A DNA stretch of 64,000 bases from Osmia lignaria lignaria (Eukaryota > Arthropoda > Insecta > Hymenoptera > Megachilidae), in contig NC_135041.1 in assembly GCF_051020975.1 (NCBI RefSeq), positions 11,358,256 through 11,422,255 of the forward strand. Reading direction: 5' to 3'. How positions within the stretch are numbered: the first letter of the stretch is position 1; each line of letters begins with the position of its first letter. Below are positions 13,900-26,440 of this stretch, in pieces. A program made the position numbers and the translations under genes. The notes below the pieces were generated by a model that was given only the letters and a program-made list of their open reading frames with translations, was not told where the DNA came from and did not search any database.

Positions 13900-15560
13900 G
13901 TTTTCAGGGGCGATTTAATGGATCGCTGCGGTTTTAACGAGCGGCTTCCCAGACGGCGACAATTTGTAGTTTCTCGTTACGACAGAATTTCGATTACCCT
14001 ACATACAGTCACGTGATGACGAGTGTCGAAGGTCAGGGTTGCGATGTTATTTGTTGATCTGGTTAAAACGTCTTAATATTGCGACAAGTTGCGAAGCATT
14101 TTCGATGCATTCAATTTTCAACGAATCCCTCATTTTCATTATCATCATAAATATTCTTTTCCTTCTTATTCAGAACTTATCGTGTACCGTGCGTGTTCTC
14201 GGGATGTTCTCCAAATATTAATTTATTTCTATCGCAATAGCCCCCTCGTACACGTTGATAAACATCACACAGAATCATAACAAGTGTACACTTTAACCAA
14301 CACACGAGACAAGCTAATCTAGCTATTAACTCGATGAACATCCAATGACGATACGTCGTTATTCTCTATCTCGTCCTCATCCGATTCGGTATTCATCGTT
14401 CCGATGCAGAAACTCTCATTGTCCGGGTTAATCGATGCAACGTAACGAACGCAAGAATTCAGGCATTCAATCTTTCGTTTCAATTGAACGAGCGAACAAA
14501 ATGACACGATGTACGGTTAAAGTATTCGTGATCGTACACGACCACCTTTCACGTTCTTATCCTCAGATAGAAATCAGCTGATCTGCTGTTCGAGGCAATT
14601 TCACGGTTCGTTGAGCGTCTGACAAATTTTCGTGAATGCGTTCCGTGTCTCCCGAAACTTTGACGATTTTCCAAGTTACCAACGGTTGAACGTTTAACCG
14701 GTGAAACGTATCGACGTTGTTACCGCATCGGCCTTGACATAACCGAGTGTTATGACAACCCCATAGCATTAGTGAATCGTAAACCGAGCACGTCACAATG
14801 GTGTTTGCCCAACGAAATTGGCCATCCTCTCGACTGCGGGAAAAGTCGGCTGTCCTTGAATCGAGACCGCGTTGCAAGAGGAAACTGGTGAAAAATTCAG
14901 GCGGGATTTTCTTCCAGTGGAAATGGCGGATGGTAATAAGGCCGAACGATCGGCTCGTAGATAACGTGTCACTGAAAGTTCTGTCAGATTGTTCTCTTGT
15001 CCACTGGTTTTCCACTCAGCGAACAGCCAGCTCGCAGCTCACCACCCCGTACTGCGGTACATCGTAGCAGTTTCCTCTCGTGCTTTACCACCCCTTGCTC
15101 TCCGAATCGCCAACATTCCACCCCTCTCTTTCGCTCCCTCCTTATCCACGCTACACCGTTCCTCTCTCTTCCTTCCTCCCTCTCGTCCTGTCAACCGGCC
15201 ATCCCTGGCTCTCTCTTCAACCCCCGATTCCTCTCTGTCCAACGTACAACGGATACGTGACGATACGGCGCACACATGCACGTGGCGCCGTCGTTGTCAA
15301 GGCGACTGCGCCACCGGATGCTTCGCACCGCTTTTCCCGTACCTCGTCATCCACATCGGATCCCACATATCGGTCTCAAGATCATGCGATCGTGATAAAT
15401 GATCCCGATATTCGCTAAGATAAACGAGGATCGAACAGTGTTTTTCGATCGTTTTACCCTCCTCGTGACACTTGAATCCTGCCCGAGGGATCGAGGATCT
15501 TCTCGCGGGACACAAAGTTTTTACGAGCACCTGGATGGGGAACGTTTTTTGGGATTTGCA
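13900..15560. promoter_or_regulatory. CpG-rich island with pyrimidine tract, candidate promoter or 5' exon region
   Basis: Composition rises abruptly from AT-rich to mixed, with many CG dinucleotides. There is a long C/T-rich tract on the plus strand between about 15100 and 15250, which reads as GA-rich on the minus strand. In AT-rich insect genomes such islands often mark transcription starts, and GA-rich tracts can bind GAGA-type factors. The island lies 1.7-3.3 kb upstream of exon A in its direction of transcription. An untranslated exon or enhancer for Slo2 is plausible but unproven. Confidence 0.3.
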
Positions 15561-16450
15561 TAATGTTTTTTTATAGTACCTTTTTGGGGTAAGAACTTAA
15601 CGTTGGAATTAACTGTATTTTGTTTCAGGAATATATAGAGGATGATTACTTAGAAATCCAGGGTAACGAAAGGGAGGGATTGAGAATGAGAATGAATCTT
15701 TATCAAGCAACTGGGTTTTTGTTATTTTAATTAAACGAGTGTTCATTGATTGGATGATCGGATTAAGTTTGATATATCGGTGAAGAGAAATGATAAGAAA
15801 CCGAGGGTCTCCGTTATAGTAATTCGGTATTTCAGAAGAGTGAAACGCAATGAATGGATGGAATACAGCATCGATTCACGCTGGGCCAAACCTAAACTTG
15901 CGTAGCGAACTTGCGCTCTCCAGGCGAGTAAAGCGCGGAAAGCTCGAACTTTCATTACGCCACGTGGTCCACCTCTTACGATACGCGACTATCGTTAGAC
16001 TACCGAGTTATGTACTACAGCGTATAATTTAGGTTTCCTTTATAATTAGTTAAAAGGAAGTGCAGGAAACAAAGGGTCCTAAACTCAACTTTGTTCTTTG
16101 GGTGCGAAAATAAAAGACTCGCCCTAGATGCCTTTCTTGATTCTCTCAATTGAAAGTAAGTAACGTGAGAATACCTACACTTAAAAAATTACAGATTCTA
16201 CTGAAAATGACAAATATCGTAAAAACACACCGACAAATTTATCACCTAGAAATTAAATTTACACAACACTTATTCTAAGTCTTAACTGAGTGAAATATCA
16301 GATATTGAATATTTATTTAATGTTCCCTACATGTCACTAATTGTCCGATTAAATTATGCCAAAAGATTGTGGTCATTAAATTGAATTTAGCAAAGTCAAG
16401 CAGCGCACTCTGGAGTGAAGCAGATGCATTGTAACAAAATATTGACTAGA

Positions 16451-16483
16451 AACACCGACGAAAGACGATCTCTCGTCGGTGTT
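16451..16483. repeat. Hairpin with 11-bp perfect arms
   Basis: AACACCGACGA (16451-16461) and its exact complement TCGTCGGTGTT (16473-16483) enclose an 11-base loop. The stem is GC-richer than its surroundings. It is too short for a typical microRNA precursor. Confidence 0.65.
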
Positions 16484-16897
16484 AGAAGGGTGAGAGGTTG
16501 AAAGCTGAAATGCTTACAAATTCCAGGAAACCGGTCGATAAAGCAGGAAGATGAAGAAGAGTTCTCAGCATATACATGTTATCTATTTCAACGTGTACCT
16601 TGTTGACCCACAAACAACTCCTTCGAGAAATAACATATGCCAAAATAGGTGCAATTAAACCCTTTGACAGAGAATAATAAAGCATTTCTGTTGAAAGAGA
16701 ATAAATAAGGGGTATCAAATTTACTTTTCCCGCACATCAAGGGTCAAGTACTTTCTACTTTACCTACATAAGAGTACCTTCTTGAGAGCTACCGACAACA
16801 ACGATGTAAGAAGAAGCATAAAGCTCGATTTACACGGGTACAAGTGAACCAAAGCACTGAACCATCCACCATGTATGTATATTAGTCAAACCATCTA

Positions 16898-16928
16898 CCC
16901 GCCGGGGGTTAATTTTACCCTCGGTGGG
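16898..16928. repeat. GC-rich hairpin in AT-rich DNA
   Basis: CCCGCCGGGGG (16898-16908) can pair along its whole length with CCCTCGGTGGG (16918-16928), using two G-T wobbles, around a 9-base AT loop. As RNA this would be a very stable stem. It may be a remnant of a miniature element end, because TTAA lies in the loop. Confidence 0.5.
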
Positions 16929-18816
16929 ATCTAGAATATACTACTTAATCCAGTTAATTAAAGTTTAATGTAAAATGCAATTTACTTTATAAACATTTAA
17001 AAATTATGTTGAAAATATTAAAAAATTATCATTTTATTATACAAAAATTTCTAACAGAATTCTTTAAAAAATTTGTTCTATAATTTGCTTCTCCCTTGGT
17101 CTTTCTACGATTAAGTAATAATGTAATTCAATAATTAAAAACAGCTTGAAGAGTACTAATATAAATGATTGGAACACTATAAAAAAATAACCAATTGATA
17201 ATAAACAGTGAATTTTACTTTAAAAATTAGTAATTAAAAAAGGTCCGAATTCAATCACAATTAGCCAAATATACGTATAACTTGATTTCTGCTAAATGCC
17301 ACTTTTTAATTACGTTTTCTAATTTTGAACATATTTTATGACGTCCTCATTATATTTGCATTACTCTTTGATCCAGTTTCTAGTTTCCCTTGTGCTACAT
17401 ACACGCATAACTTTGCTAGTTCACACCTAAGGCCGCGAACTAATAGCGTGAAGCTCACTTAACTTATCCAACAAGAAAATGAAGATAAAAACACAGTGAC
17501 GGTAAAAGAAGCTTACAAATATATATCATCCGTGAACATGAGCCGTGTAATGGCAACTTTCACGGTACAATCACGTAAATTGTTTGACGACCTACATTTC
17601 TAAAGATCTTTAGTATCCCCATATTCTATCTTATAAAATTAACCTTCTTTGAAACTACAAAATTCTCTCCGAGACTACATATTACTCGAAACTTAAATAT
17701 TGAGGTGTAATAAATTATTATTCCAAATATAAACAGAAGGATCTGTATATAAAACAGGGTTAGCGAGATTAATTAGCTAATTAATTAACCAGAAGCGGCT
17801 TGTGCATAGGCGTTGCGCAACTGCAGCATCCTCAATTATTCTCGTTATATTATACCAAGGTGTATGATTTCATCAGTAATAAACAATATTTTTCATATTC
17901 AATTTTTTTTTAATTTTTACCATAGTTTTGATATCTTTTCCAAACATGTAAACATTGTGTTTTCAATGTGTATGTATGCATAAAAAATTGTAACACCCCC
18001 ATGACTTCAAGCCACGAGCCACTTCTGTAAATAACCCTCGCAATCCCAAGAGAAGAGCGGATAATATTTGTCCCTCATGTTATATTTTATGCATCTAATT
18101 TTGTATTGGACTTACAACATTAAACACTAGACATTTATTTAATGTTACGAAGATTGCAAACTCAATGTAACATTTTTCCAATATTTGTTCCAGCTATGCT
18201 GACAACTTCGTCATCATTTATCATTTCCGTTTGGGGATATTCAAGCAAATATAAAGGACTCATCTCCATTGCCTGCTAGCTGGAGCGGATATATGAAAGA
18301 AATTGCAACTATGAAGATGTGACGGTTCGCAGGTAAGAGAGGTTTCGTTTCCGACTATTCCCTTTAATCTTGAATTTCCGTGGAAAAGAATGGGGCCTCG
18401 AGAAGAAGGGAAATTAAAAAGTCGCCGATGAATAACTAGTTCAGTAACCATATGTGAGATTTGAAAAACACATTGTAGATTGGCGAAAAGGGGAGGAAAT
18501 TCTGTGGAGAGTTTTAAAGGGAAAGTTTCACGTGATGACTGATTAAACTTTTGAAATGGAGTTTCATATTCTTCTACGGCGCGTCTCTCTTGGAGATCAC
18601 TATTTTAGAATCAATAATTTTACATTAATAAAATAAGAATATTGCAAAAAAACACGAAAAAATAATATCGACTACTGCACCGATTTTCTCCTTTAAAATT
18701 GCCAAATTTTGTGGTATACTACGTAGAATTGAAAGTTATATTATGAAATAATAATTATTTCCTAACTTTTTATAAATGTATAATAATTAGAGTAGTTTGT
18801 AAGTATAATCTCATTT

Positions 18817-18906
18817 CAAAATTACACATTTAACTTTAAGTTAATATATTCGTATATTTTTTGTAAGTCTAAATTTTAATTTATCCAGATTCCGCTGTTC
18901 AGGGGT
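18817..18906. mobile_element. Partial copy of the 13113 MITE family
   Basis: The segment TTTAACTTTAAGT, then a TATATT-TTGT-AAGT block, then ATTCCGCTGTTCAGGGGTTAA parallels the right half of the element at 13113-13309 (CTTAACTTTAAGT, GTATATTTTGTGAGT, GCTCCGCTGCTCAAAGGTTAA) in the same order and spacing. The left end is not recognisable. Diverged and non-coding. Confidence 0.5.
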
Positions 18907-21900
18907 TAAGCATCACGGTATAATATAAATCATTTGCATTTTATGTTTTATAACACAAGGCAAGGTATATGTTAAATTTCCAAACAAAAGTTGAATTCTC
19001 AGATTCTACAAGAGAAGAAAAGAATAGAATCTTCAAACTCCCCAGTTAGAAATCAAATTTCCTGACAATACATGAAAATTCCGTTGTAAAAAGATTGTCC
19101 TAAAGTTTACCGGTATATGGAACGTCACTTCAAAGCGGCGCGGCGGTAAGTCTTTTGTAAAACTTTCACGGAAACTTGTTCAGATAGAGGAGAAAAACAG
19201 AAATACGAGAAAGGTCCGCCGGTAGGTTTTTGAAGGTACACAAAACGGTTGACAAAAGAGAAGGGCAGGGAAAACTAGTAAAAATAGAAACACAGGTCGA
19301 TATTAATTGTGTCAAGTGCAGCCCTCAGCTTCTGCGCGAAATAAGACAATCCTTTTCTGAATTCGGCTGGTGTCGATTCGATGAAGCAGAAGGCGAATAT
19401 GAGCACGTATCCGTGACACGAAACTTGGGAGAAAAAGCGACAATGACCGTCTTATGAGAAAAGAGAATTCCGTTGTCATCCCGAGTCTTGCATACATTTG
19501 CATTAATGAATTCTGAATCGTGCTAACTGCTCCTTGATAGTTAACACGCAATTATGGGTATGCGCTATCACGAAGTTAGTGAATTCACTATCTTGAATAT
19601 TCTACGGTATAAAATGAATGAACAATTTTTTTTTAAAGATAACCACCACGCCAGACACAACGAACTGGTGACTCATGAACGTTCTCATTCCACTGAACCA
19701 TAGGGAATTGTGGATTGACTAATTAATGTGGATTGATTAATTAATTAATTGTTGATTGTCAGATTGACTACCAGAGGAATATTGAGAAACTTTTGATTGC
19801 TAATTATTACCAGAAACAATTTGTCTCCATCAAAATTATTATTCTCCTGACAGATGTATATTTTTAATCCTTTTATAACTAGAAAGACGTCTATATCCCA
19901 CTTGATCTATTTATTTTTTCGCATAACAGGACAACAGAGACTTAATTTTTGTGTATTTTCTAATATTGCATCCAACGAACACTTTCGTAATATTATTTAT
20001 AATTCATTGAAATAGTGCCTATCCATTTTAATCTACCTGGCTGCCTTTTTTGTTACAAAATGTAACACGGGTAAGTGACCAAAGTCGTAAATTCATTTCT
20101 AAGCAAATGGTTACCTTTGTACATTTTTTTTCTATTATGGAACACCACTACGTGTGACGTACTTGCTTTATGATGCCGTCTTTGAAAATTTTTGAGAAGC
20201 TCATTTATTTTACATTTCTATAAGGCTATAAGGCATAAATCGGTTGGGTAAGAAAAACCCTAGGAGCAAAGGTCACAAAAAGTAGAGGAGTGGATTAACA
20301 TGACGTGCGGAGTACCTTTCTGTAACCCTCTCTATTCGACAAATTTTATTAAAACAATTTATCATATTCATTATTAGAATTAATAAGCGTCAGCACCTTT
20401 GACATTTCATTTTTTATCTGTTTTATCAAATGTTATTTTTGCAGCATACATAGAATGAAACGCTTAAATACAATTCTGTTAATTGTCTCTTGTTAACTGT
20501 AAAAAGGAATTTGAAATGACAAAAATCAAAAACTCGACGGAATGTGGGCCGTCAAAGTGCAAAACATAAAGAAAGAAATGAAATGAACGTTAGAGGGGTA
20601 TAAAAATTGTATTGACAATGTTTCATTTCGAGAACGCTAGAGAATTTTAAACAAAAAGAAAAAACGAGGCAACAATAAATATGTATCTAATGAAAGAAAG
20701 AATGACGAGAAGAAGGTGTAATAAAACTCAACGGCGTAAAAGAGTTCTTTCCATATATGTATGATTTCAGAAAGGGTTGAATCCAGCTCACATATCAAAA
20801 TTCCGCCAATACCTTTTTTTTCATTTCGTACGCGGTTCTGACCGACTTTCGTCCGAAAGATATCGAGATACTGGAGCGTGAAAAACTAGACACCTCGTTA
20901 AAAGAAGCAATTCAACATGATTTTGATTCAGACGCCTTTAACTATTAAAAATGTTACTCCTTTATTTTTCCAGCATCAATAGCATTTGCGTCTAATTAGA
21001 TCAATTCTATGGCGTGTACCGACCTGTTTATAAAGTTGAGATATTAGCATCTGAAGAAAAAAATTCCTATTTAAGTGATTTCTGAAACAGAAGTTTCTAT
21101 TGTCTAACATTTCTTTTCTAATACAAAAAGAGATAAGTAAGCTATTATGCTATTTGTGATTTTTACAAAAAAGCTAAGTTTATTAAATAAGTTTATTTTA
21201 GAAACAAATTTACATTAACATGTACAAGTGCCATTATAGCCATTTCTAGATAGAATCTGAATTTGGGTTTAGCTCATGTCTGCGAAAATATGATATTGAC
21301 ACTTCTTGCACCAAGCTACAGAATTAAATTGATTGTTGCAAAGTGATAATGAACCTAACACCTAGCCAGGATATTGTGTTTAATTAATAAGCTCTAGTTT
21401 AGTGCGGGAAATACAGCCACTAAATGGTCCAATATGACGGGAAGTTTACTTTAGCATAATTGAAACGTCTATCGGTAACCTAATTAAAGGTGTTAACGAG
21501 TGGCACTTATCAAACAGATAAACTGCAGGAGATTGTCGGATCGAAAAGAGAATATAGTCACGTAATATTGAAATAATTGACCCTAATGATTTTTTTAATA
21601 ATCTGTTAATAACAGTAACAAGAAAGAAAATTGTGTTTCTTATGTGGTGTTTTTTTTTTATTAATAATATAACTATGAATATTTTCATAGTTTGTTATTG
21701 GAAGCTCCTTTAACAAAATAATAGAAAATGTGAAAATAAGAATGTCATTGGATCAATTGTTGTGTAATGATCACCATGGGAGACGAGGGTTCGATTCCTG
21801 GTGTGAGTAATCCCCTATTTTCCACGAATGCCTACAGTAGTATACAATTTTCATTTCAATTTACAAGATACAACCGAGTTATTCAATAAAATAGATCGTT

Positions 21901-22108
21901 ATTTTCAAGAAAGCAAGCGGAGATAATTATCAAATAAAAAATTCAACACCACAGTTGGCCTGATTTCAGAACTATTTCTAGTTCCCCTTCGAGGCTACCT
22001 CATCCATTGAAATTCCAAGACGATTGTACAATGGATATCATGTCATGCAATTCGTGGTCTTATAAAAATTCACGAGCTTAAAAAAAGAAAATTGAAAAAA
22101 TACACGGT

Positions 22109-22372
22109 TTAACACTCGGAAGGCGAACATTTTGGATTACGGTCAATATGAACCATAATTAGAACGTTACTATTTGAAAGTTCAATTGAATATAAAGTAT
22201 AAAATATACTTTCGCCTATAAATAGTATATTTTCTTACATGTCCGAGCACGCGATATCGCGTGCTCCATTGTCAATTCCTGAATAGCAAAAATATAGCGT
22301 GACCTAAGTAGAAAGTTCAGAGTGTCCCAAGAAAATAACAAAATGCCCTTACAATCGTTGCATGAGAGTTAA
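22109..22372. mobile_element. Putative TTAA-flanked MITE with central palindrome
   Basis: TTAACACTCGGAAGG at the left and TTAACTCTCATGCAA read on the complementary strand at the right bound 264 bp. The end similarity is weak beyond about nine bases. Close to the centre lies a 22-bp perfect palindrome at 22245-22266 (GAGCACGCGAT and its complement), next to further self-complementary AT-rich sequence (AAAGTATA/TATACTTT). The TTAA borders and fold-back interior resemble the other miniature elements here. The element call is moderate; the palindrome itself is certain. Confidence 0.4.
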
Positions 22373-23164
22373 TGTAAATGTAAAAATATTAAAAAAATCT
22401 GAATATTAAATTTCTAATATTTTGTGAATATATGTATAATATCAAGTTTAAATTTGCAAGTAAATTTACGTCCACCTGAACCGGCAATTTTTCTTTTTAA
22501 CCGATTTCGAAAAAGGAAGAATTTACTCAATTCAATCAGTATATTTTTTTTTTCGAACCCCTCTCTTGGTAATCTCTTCTTCATTTGCGAAGGAAATTCG
22601 CGGCTTAATTTGTTTCCTTCAAACCTCTTTCCCTTTCGTAAATTGAATTAGAGTTTCCACCAGTTTTATACTTGTGTACAAGTCCGACTATACAGAGCCG
22701 CACCTACACGACTATTGTGCATAAAAGATAACCACAACAATACTTTTATTTGCCACGCAAAGTTGCAAACCCATTTAGCTTGAATTAGTTGATGAGTTTC
22801 AGAAACTTTTGTAAACGTCAATTTTTTATAAACTTACTCGACGAACTAACATCGTTACTCGACAGGAAAATTATTTCTAAGAATTTTCTAACAATTGAAA
22901 TCTGTTTAATAAAACACGAACACAGGCTTGATGAATGGAAACAATTATTTAAAGTTTCACAAACAATACTTCTAAAAATGGAATATTTAAATCTATTTTG
23001 GTAAAAAATAGTACGATTAAGACACCTCTTTATGTAGTGTGTTGAATTAATGAGGTAATTTTACGGGTAGAGCACAAAAAGTTAAATGCGTAAAACATTA
23101 TGTTTCAGGCAATTAATTATTACTGAAACCCTAGATATTATGGGATCAAAGAAACAAACTGGCA

Positions 23165-23240
23165 CTTGCATTTTTACTAGGAGATTAGTGACATGACGGG
23201 GTCCGTTGAAGAATATGGGCCCTAATTTTAATTAATTGTT
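23165..23240 (-). repeat. Dispersed repeat copy (pair with 42319-42397)
   Basis: Read on the minus strand, this has AATTAATTAAAATTAG, then a GGCCCAT/ACCCCGT region, then TGTCACTAATCTC, in the same order as 42319-42397 on the plus strand. The shared order with diverged spacing indicates an old interspersed repeat. No ends or coding frame are visible. Confidence 0.4.
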
Positions 23241-23547
23241 TCAAATCACTACCTGAATGAATTTTAATTAATGAAGTTCAAATCCCTACCAATCCAATGG
23301 AAATTTTTCTAAATTCTCGATCATAAAGTACTATTATAAAAACTTAGCTAATTTTCATTACATTTTTTTAGGTAATTCTGTTCCAACAACAGCAAAATTC
23401 TTATATGTGTCTAAATAAAATCACTTTTGTTTAAACAGAAAAAGTAACTACTAAAATATGAATGGTTCTATTAGCACAATGGCACTTAAGGCTACTTCCT
23501 GTTTCAAACATTTTTAAAAGATTGGAGGTCGTTAAACATTTACTCAC

Positions 23548-23648
23548 CTTTCGCCGTCGTCGGTAAAAGCGTAATCCCCCAAGATGAGATCGCGGAGCCG
23601 ATATCTAGGCGGTAGAATTAACGGTAGACAAGGATCCGGTTCGTTCAT
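23548..23648 (-). CDS. Slo2: First coding exon (B) of Slo2, sodium-activated K+ channel (Slack/KCNT type)
   Basis: The exon encodes 33 residues plus two bases, starting MNEPDPCLPLI. The key segment is PPRYRLRDLILGD at residues 13-25, followed by YAFTDDGE. This matches the cytosolic N-terminus of KCNT1/Slack-B, where a Met-Ser-Asp start is followed by the same PPRYR-x-RDLLLGD block just before the shared channel body. Slo2 channels are tetrameric six-helix K+ channels gated by intracellular Na+ that shape neuronal firing. The ATG at 23648 is the first in frame after stops. The donor is AAAG|GTGAGT. Upstream, a pyrimidine-rich 3' splice site (TTTTTTTCAG, first exon base 23798) suggests an untranslated upstream exon. 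Exon bases 23798-23649 would then be leader and contain a short upstream frame starting at ATGAAGCGTAGC. Transmembrane and RCK domains lie outside the window. Confidence 0.8.
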
Positions 23649-24715
23649 TGTGTAAAATCCGCTTCCGGAGGTTGACAGTTTCTTGGCAACTGCTTTCGTG
23701 TACCCCCTGACACTTTCGTGGGTACCACGAAGAAAATTATCCGCAACTGCCACTGCTACGCTTCATAAATCATATTTCCATGATCATCGTGTTACCACCT
23801 GAAAAAAATGAAAAAGACCTTTGACATTCAAATTTACAAAAACCACAAGAAAACCATATTTTTAACTGCCACCTCGCAGAAAAATGTCTAAATTTTAATC
23901 ATGACAGGGGTGATAGCGACACACATAAAGATTATAAAATGCTCGGTTCAGTGTTTCTTCGTTGACGGTAAAATTGTCAGCTTTAACACGAGTCACCAAA
24001 AATATTCTGAAAAAGTCTCATGCTATGACTTTCAACCCTGAAGATTTTTAACATTTCAAGATGATATCAAAATGGAAGGAACATTACAGTGGTAAGTAGT
24101 ACCAACTACATATACATACATCCTATCGACAGTGTTCAATTAGATTACGTCAGGAAGAATGAACGTGTATCATGTTACGCGTTATCCGTCTTGACTTATA
24201 GCAGCAGCTGCACGAAAATAAAACCTGCTAATTATTCGATTAGACGCAGACACTCGATCCGTGGCATAACCATTCGCGTGAGTAGTAAAGCTCAAGCATT
24301 AACGGGACGGTTGCTCGTCTGCCTTCGAAACGAGGCTGTTTAGCTTCGATTAATGAACTGAGGTAATCAATTAATGGGCGCGTATTTTTGTACAAATAGT
24401 AGCTACTTCACTGTCTCATACAGTGGGTGATCAAATTATTATAATCAATTGAAAAAATTAGATATTTTTTATGCTGTGGGTGGTATTACTTTATTTTTTG
24501 CTCTTAACATGTAAATAGACACTTTGATGATATTTTTATGTCTGCAACGCAGTTTTAATAAGGTACATTCGTTTACAATAGTGCCAATTGAATTGATGAT
24601 TTACTAATTTGTTTCTGTTCATTTATATTCCCCTTCATCATTACTATTTGTACTCTTTCTTAAATTAAAGCTACAATTTAACTATAATCGTGATAATATC
24701 ATAAGACGGATTTCA

Positions 24716-24803
24716 TTAACCCTATTTCCCTACCCTTTATAGAAGGTTCCTACTTTTTTATACATGCTGGGTTAAACTCCCTAGGGTAAGGAAATTGGGT
24801 TAA
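24716..24803. mobile_element. 88-bp TTAA-bounded fold-back element
   Basis: TTAACCCTATTTCCCTACCC at the left and TTAACCCAATTTCCTTACCC on the complementary strand at the right match at 18 of 20 positions. The whole element is nearly a hairpin with a loop of about 45 bases. The terminal TTAA on both sides fits a minimal piggyBac-like MITE. No open frame. Confidence 0.65.
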
Positions 24804-26440
24804 TTTAATAATTAGTGACTAATTCATGAGTAATTATCAACTTATTCGAGGCAAACCTAAATTTGAAGTAAGGAAATGTATTTTCAGCGATGAGCTTGGA
24901 TATTTGTATGGGATATTAATTCGCCATCGATTAATTAAACGTATCAAGCAATCGATGAATGTGACCCACTACAAGAATGTAATGATGAAGCTGAACAAGC
25001 TTTAAAACGCTGTGGTTGACGGAATCAACGTCAGCTTCTATCAAAATAAATCTATTAACTAGAAATCAGTTTAACAATTAAATACCATAAAATACGATAT
25101 TAGTTTCCTTAAATGTAAGTAAGTTTTCATTAAACGAACAACGTCTTTTTATTTAAATTTCTTAATTAGAACCCTAATTAAAATTGTACTTTATATTATA
25201 TAATTTAAATGAAAAACATATCAATGAAATACATTGAAACATAAATTACAATGCACCATGATCAGATTTGTAACAATAAGCCAGAATGTCGAATAAAATT
25301 GACGAAAACAAAGCTATGAGAGGATGTTCGAATAACAGATGCCATTGGTACGTTTCAATCAAGATACCACTAAATTAGATTTATTTGCTGGATCACAAAG
25401 CAATTGTCACGTTAAAAGCTTTTACTAGGATGGATATTTGTAAATTGAAAATCCATGGGGCAGAATTAAGACTAACGTCTTAGTATGGGGACGAGATCTC
25501 GAAATGATTTTAAGATACCGTTAAGAAAATAAGAAAAGCTATGTGTTTGCATTTTCACGTGAGAATAGATGAGTCATAATCAAGGTTTTCAGAATTCTTG
25601 CTTCCCCTATATCGTCATTTTCCCTATGGAAGCCTAATTTGATCACGAGTGTACATAATTAGCGGTGAAAGCTTCTCAGCCTGTAATTTCGGGTACCCGC
25701 GCACCCCTACTAACTGCCATGATTCGATATACATTTTTCATTTGCAAATTTCATTATATGCATTCTTCGTAATTTGTGTTGACGTAAAAGAAATGAATTT
25801 TATGCTTCAATCACTTCGCATCAATACATATGATATGTATCGACAATGAGTTTAATTTAAGTTTGGTTGAATATGTATAATTTAGTCAGAATATAGAGCA
25901 CACCTCTGAACTCTAAGCTCGCGGGTTGCTTTCGTATTCTCATCGGATATACGTCGGTTTCATGAACATACATTGTGCATCTTCTACCGACAAGAATAGC
26001 TAGAATGCATGTCTCTCAGAGCAAATGAAAAACGAAAGGGGTAGTTCGATCGGGACTGGTACTGATTGGACATGAGACGTCAATAATAGAGACATACTAT
26101 TGCCTTGCAATTACGCGTTGTTCCACCCCTATGTATTAGTGTACTTTGCATTGAAAGCCCACTTGCCTACGAGTACAATGACGTTACATACGCGTGCATC
26201 TAATTAACCTACTGGTTAATCCTAAGAATGCTTACGAACACAATGTATTTCATTTGTATTGGTGCTAATTAACCCCTCCACGTATGAAATTAAAAGTACC
26301 ACTGCGCTATTGGGAATATTTTCTACCCGATAACATGCATTACGTAAAAACGTATAAATGAAACAGGAATTATAACGCCATACTAATAATATTATCATCA
26401 CTAGTGTATTTATTGCAAGTACCATTCCACTATCTAAGGA

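Larger units (their letters stand above)
13310..23547. other. Non-coding interval between Slo2 exons B and A
   Basis: No convincing exon is seen. The interval contains a CpG-rich island (about 13.9-15.56 kb), hairpins at 16451 and 16898, a partial MITE at 18817, a palindrome-bearing TTAA element at 22109 and a dispersed repeat at 23165. If exons A and B are alternative starts, it is intron for B transcripts and upstream sequence for A transcripts. Open frames of up to 150 codons inside the island overlap on both strands and match no known protein, so I treat them as by-products of its GC content. Confidence 0.5.

Noticed and set aside
14563..15418. Several overlapping 80-150 codon frames on both strands
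   Set aside because: They overlap in four or more frames inside a GC-richer island, where stop codons are rare. None has a family signature.
21788..21798. GGTTCGATTCC, a perfect RNA polymerase III B box
   Set aside because: The surrounding bases do not form a T-arm, an acceptor stem or a matching A box, so there is no tRNA gene. It may be a scrap of a tRNA-derived SINE.
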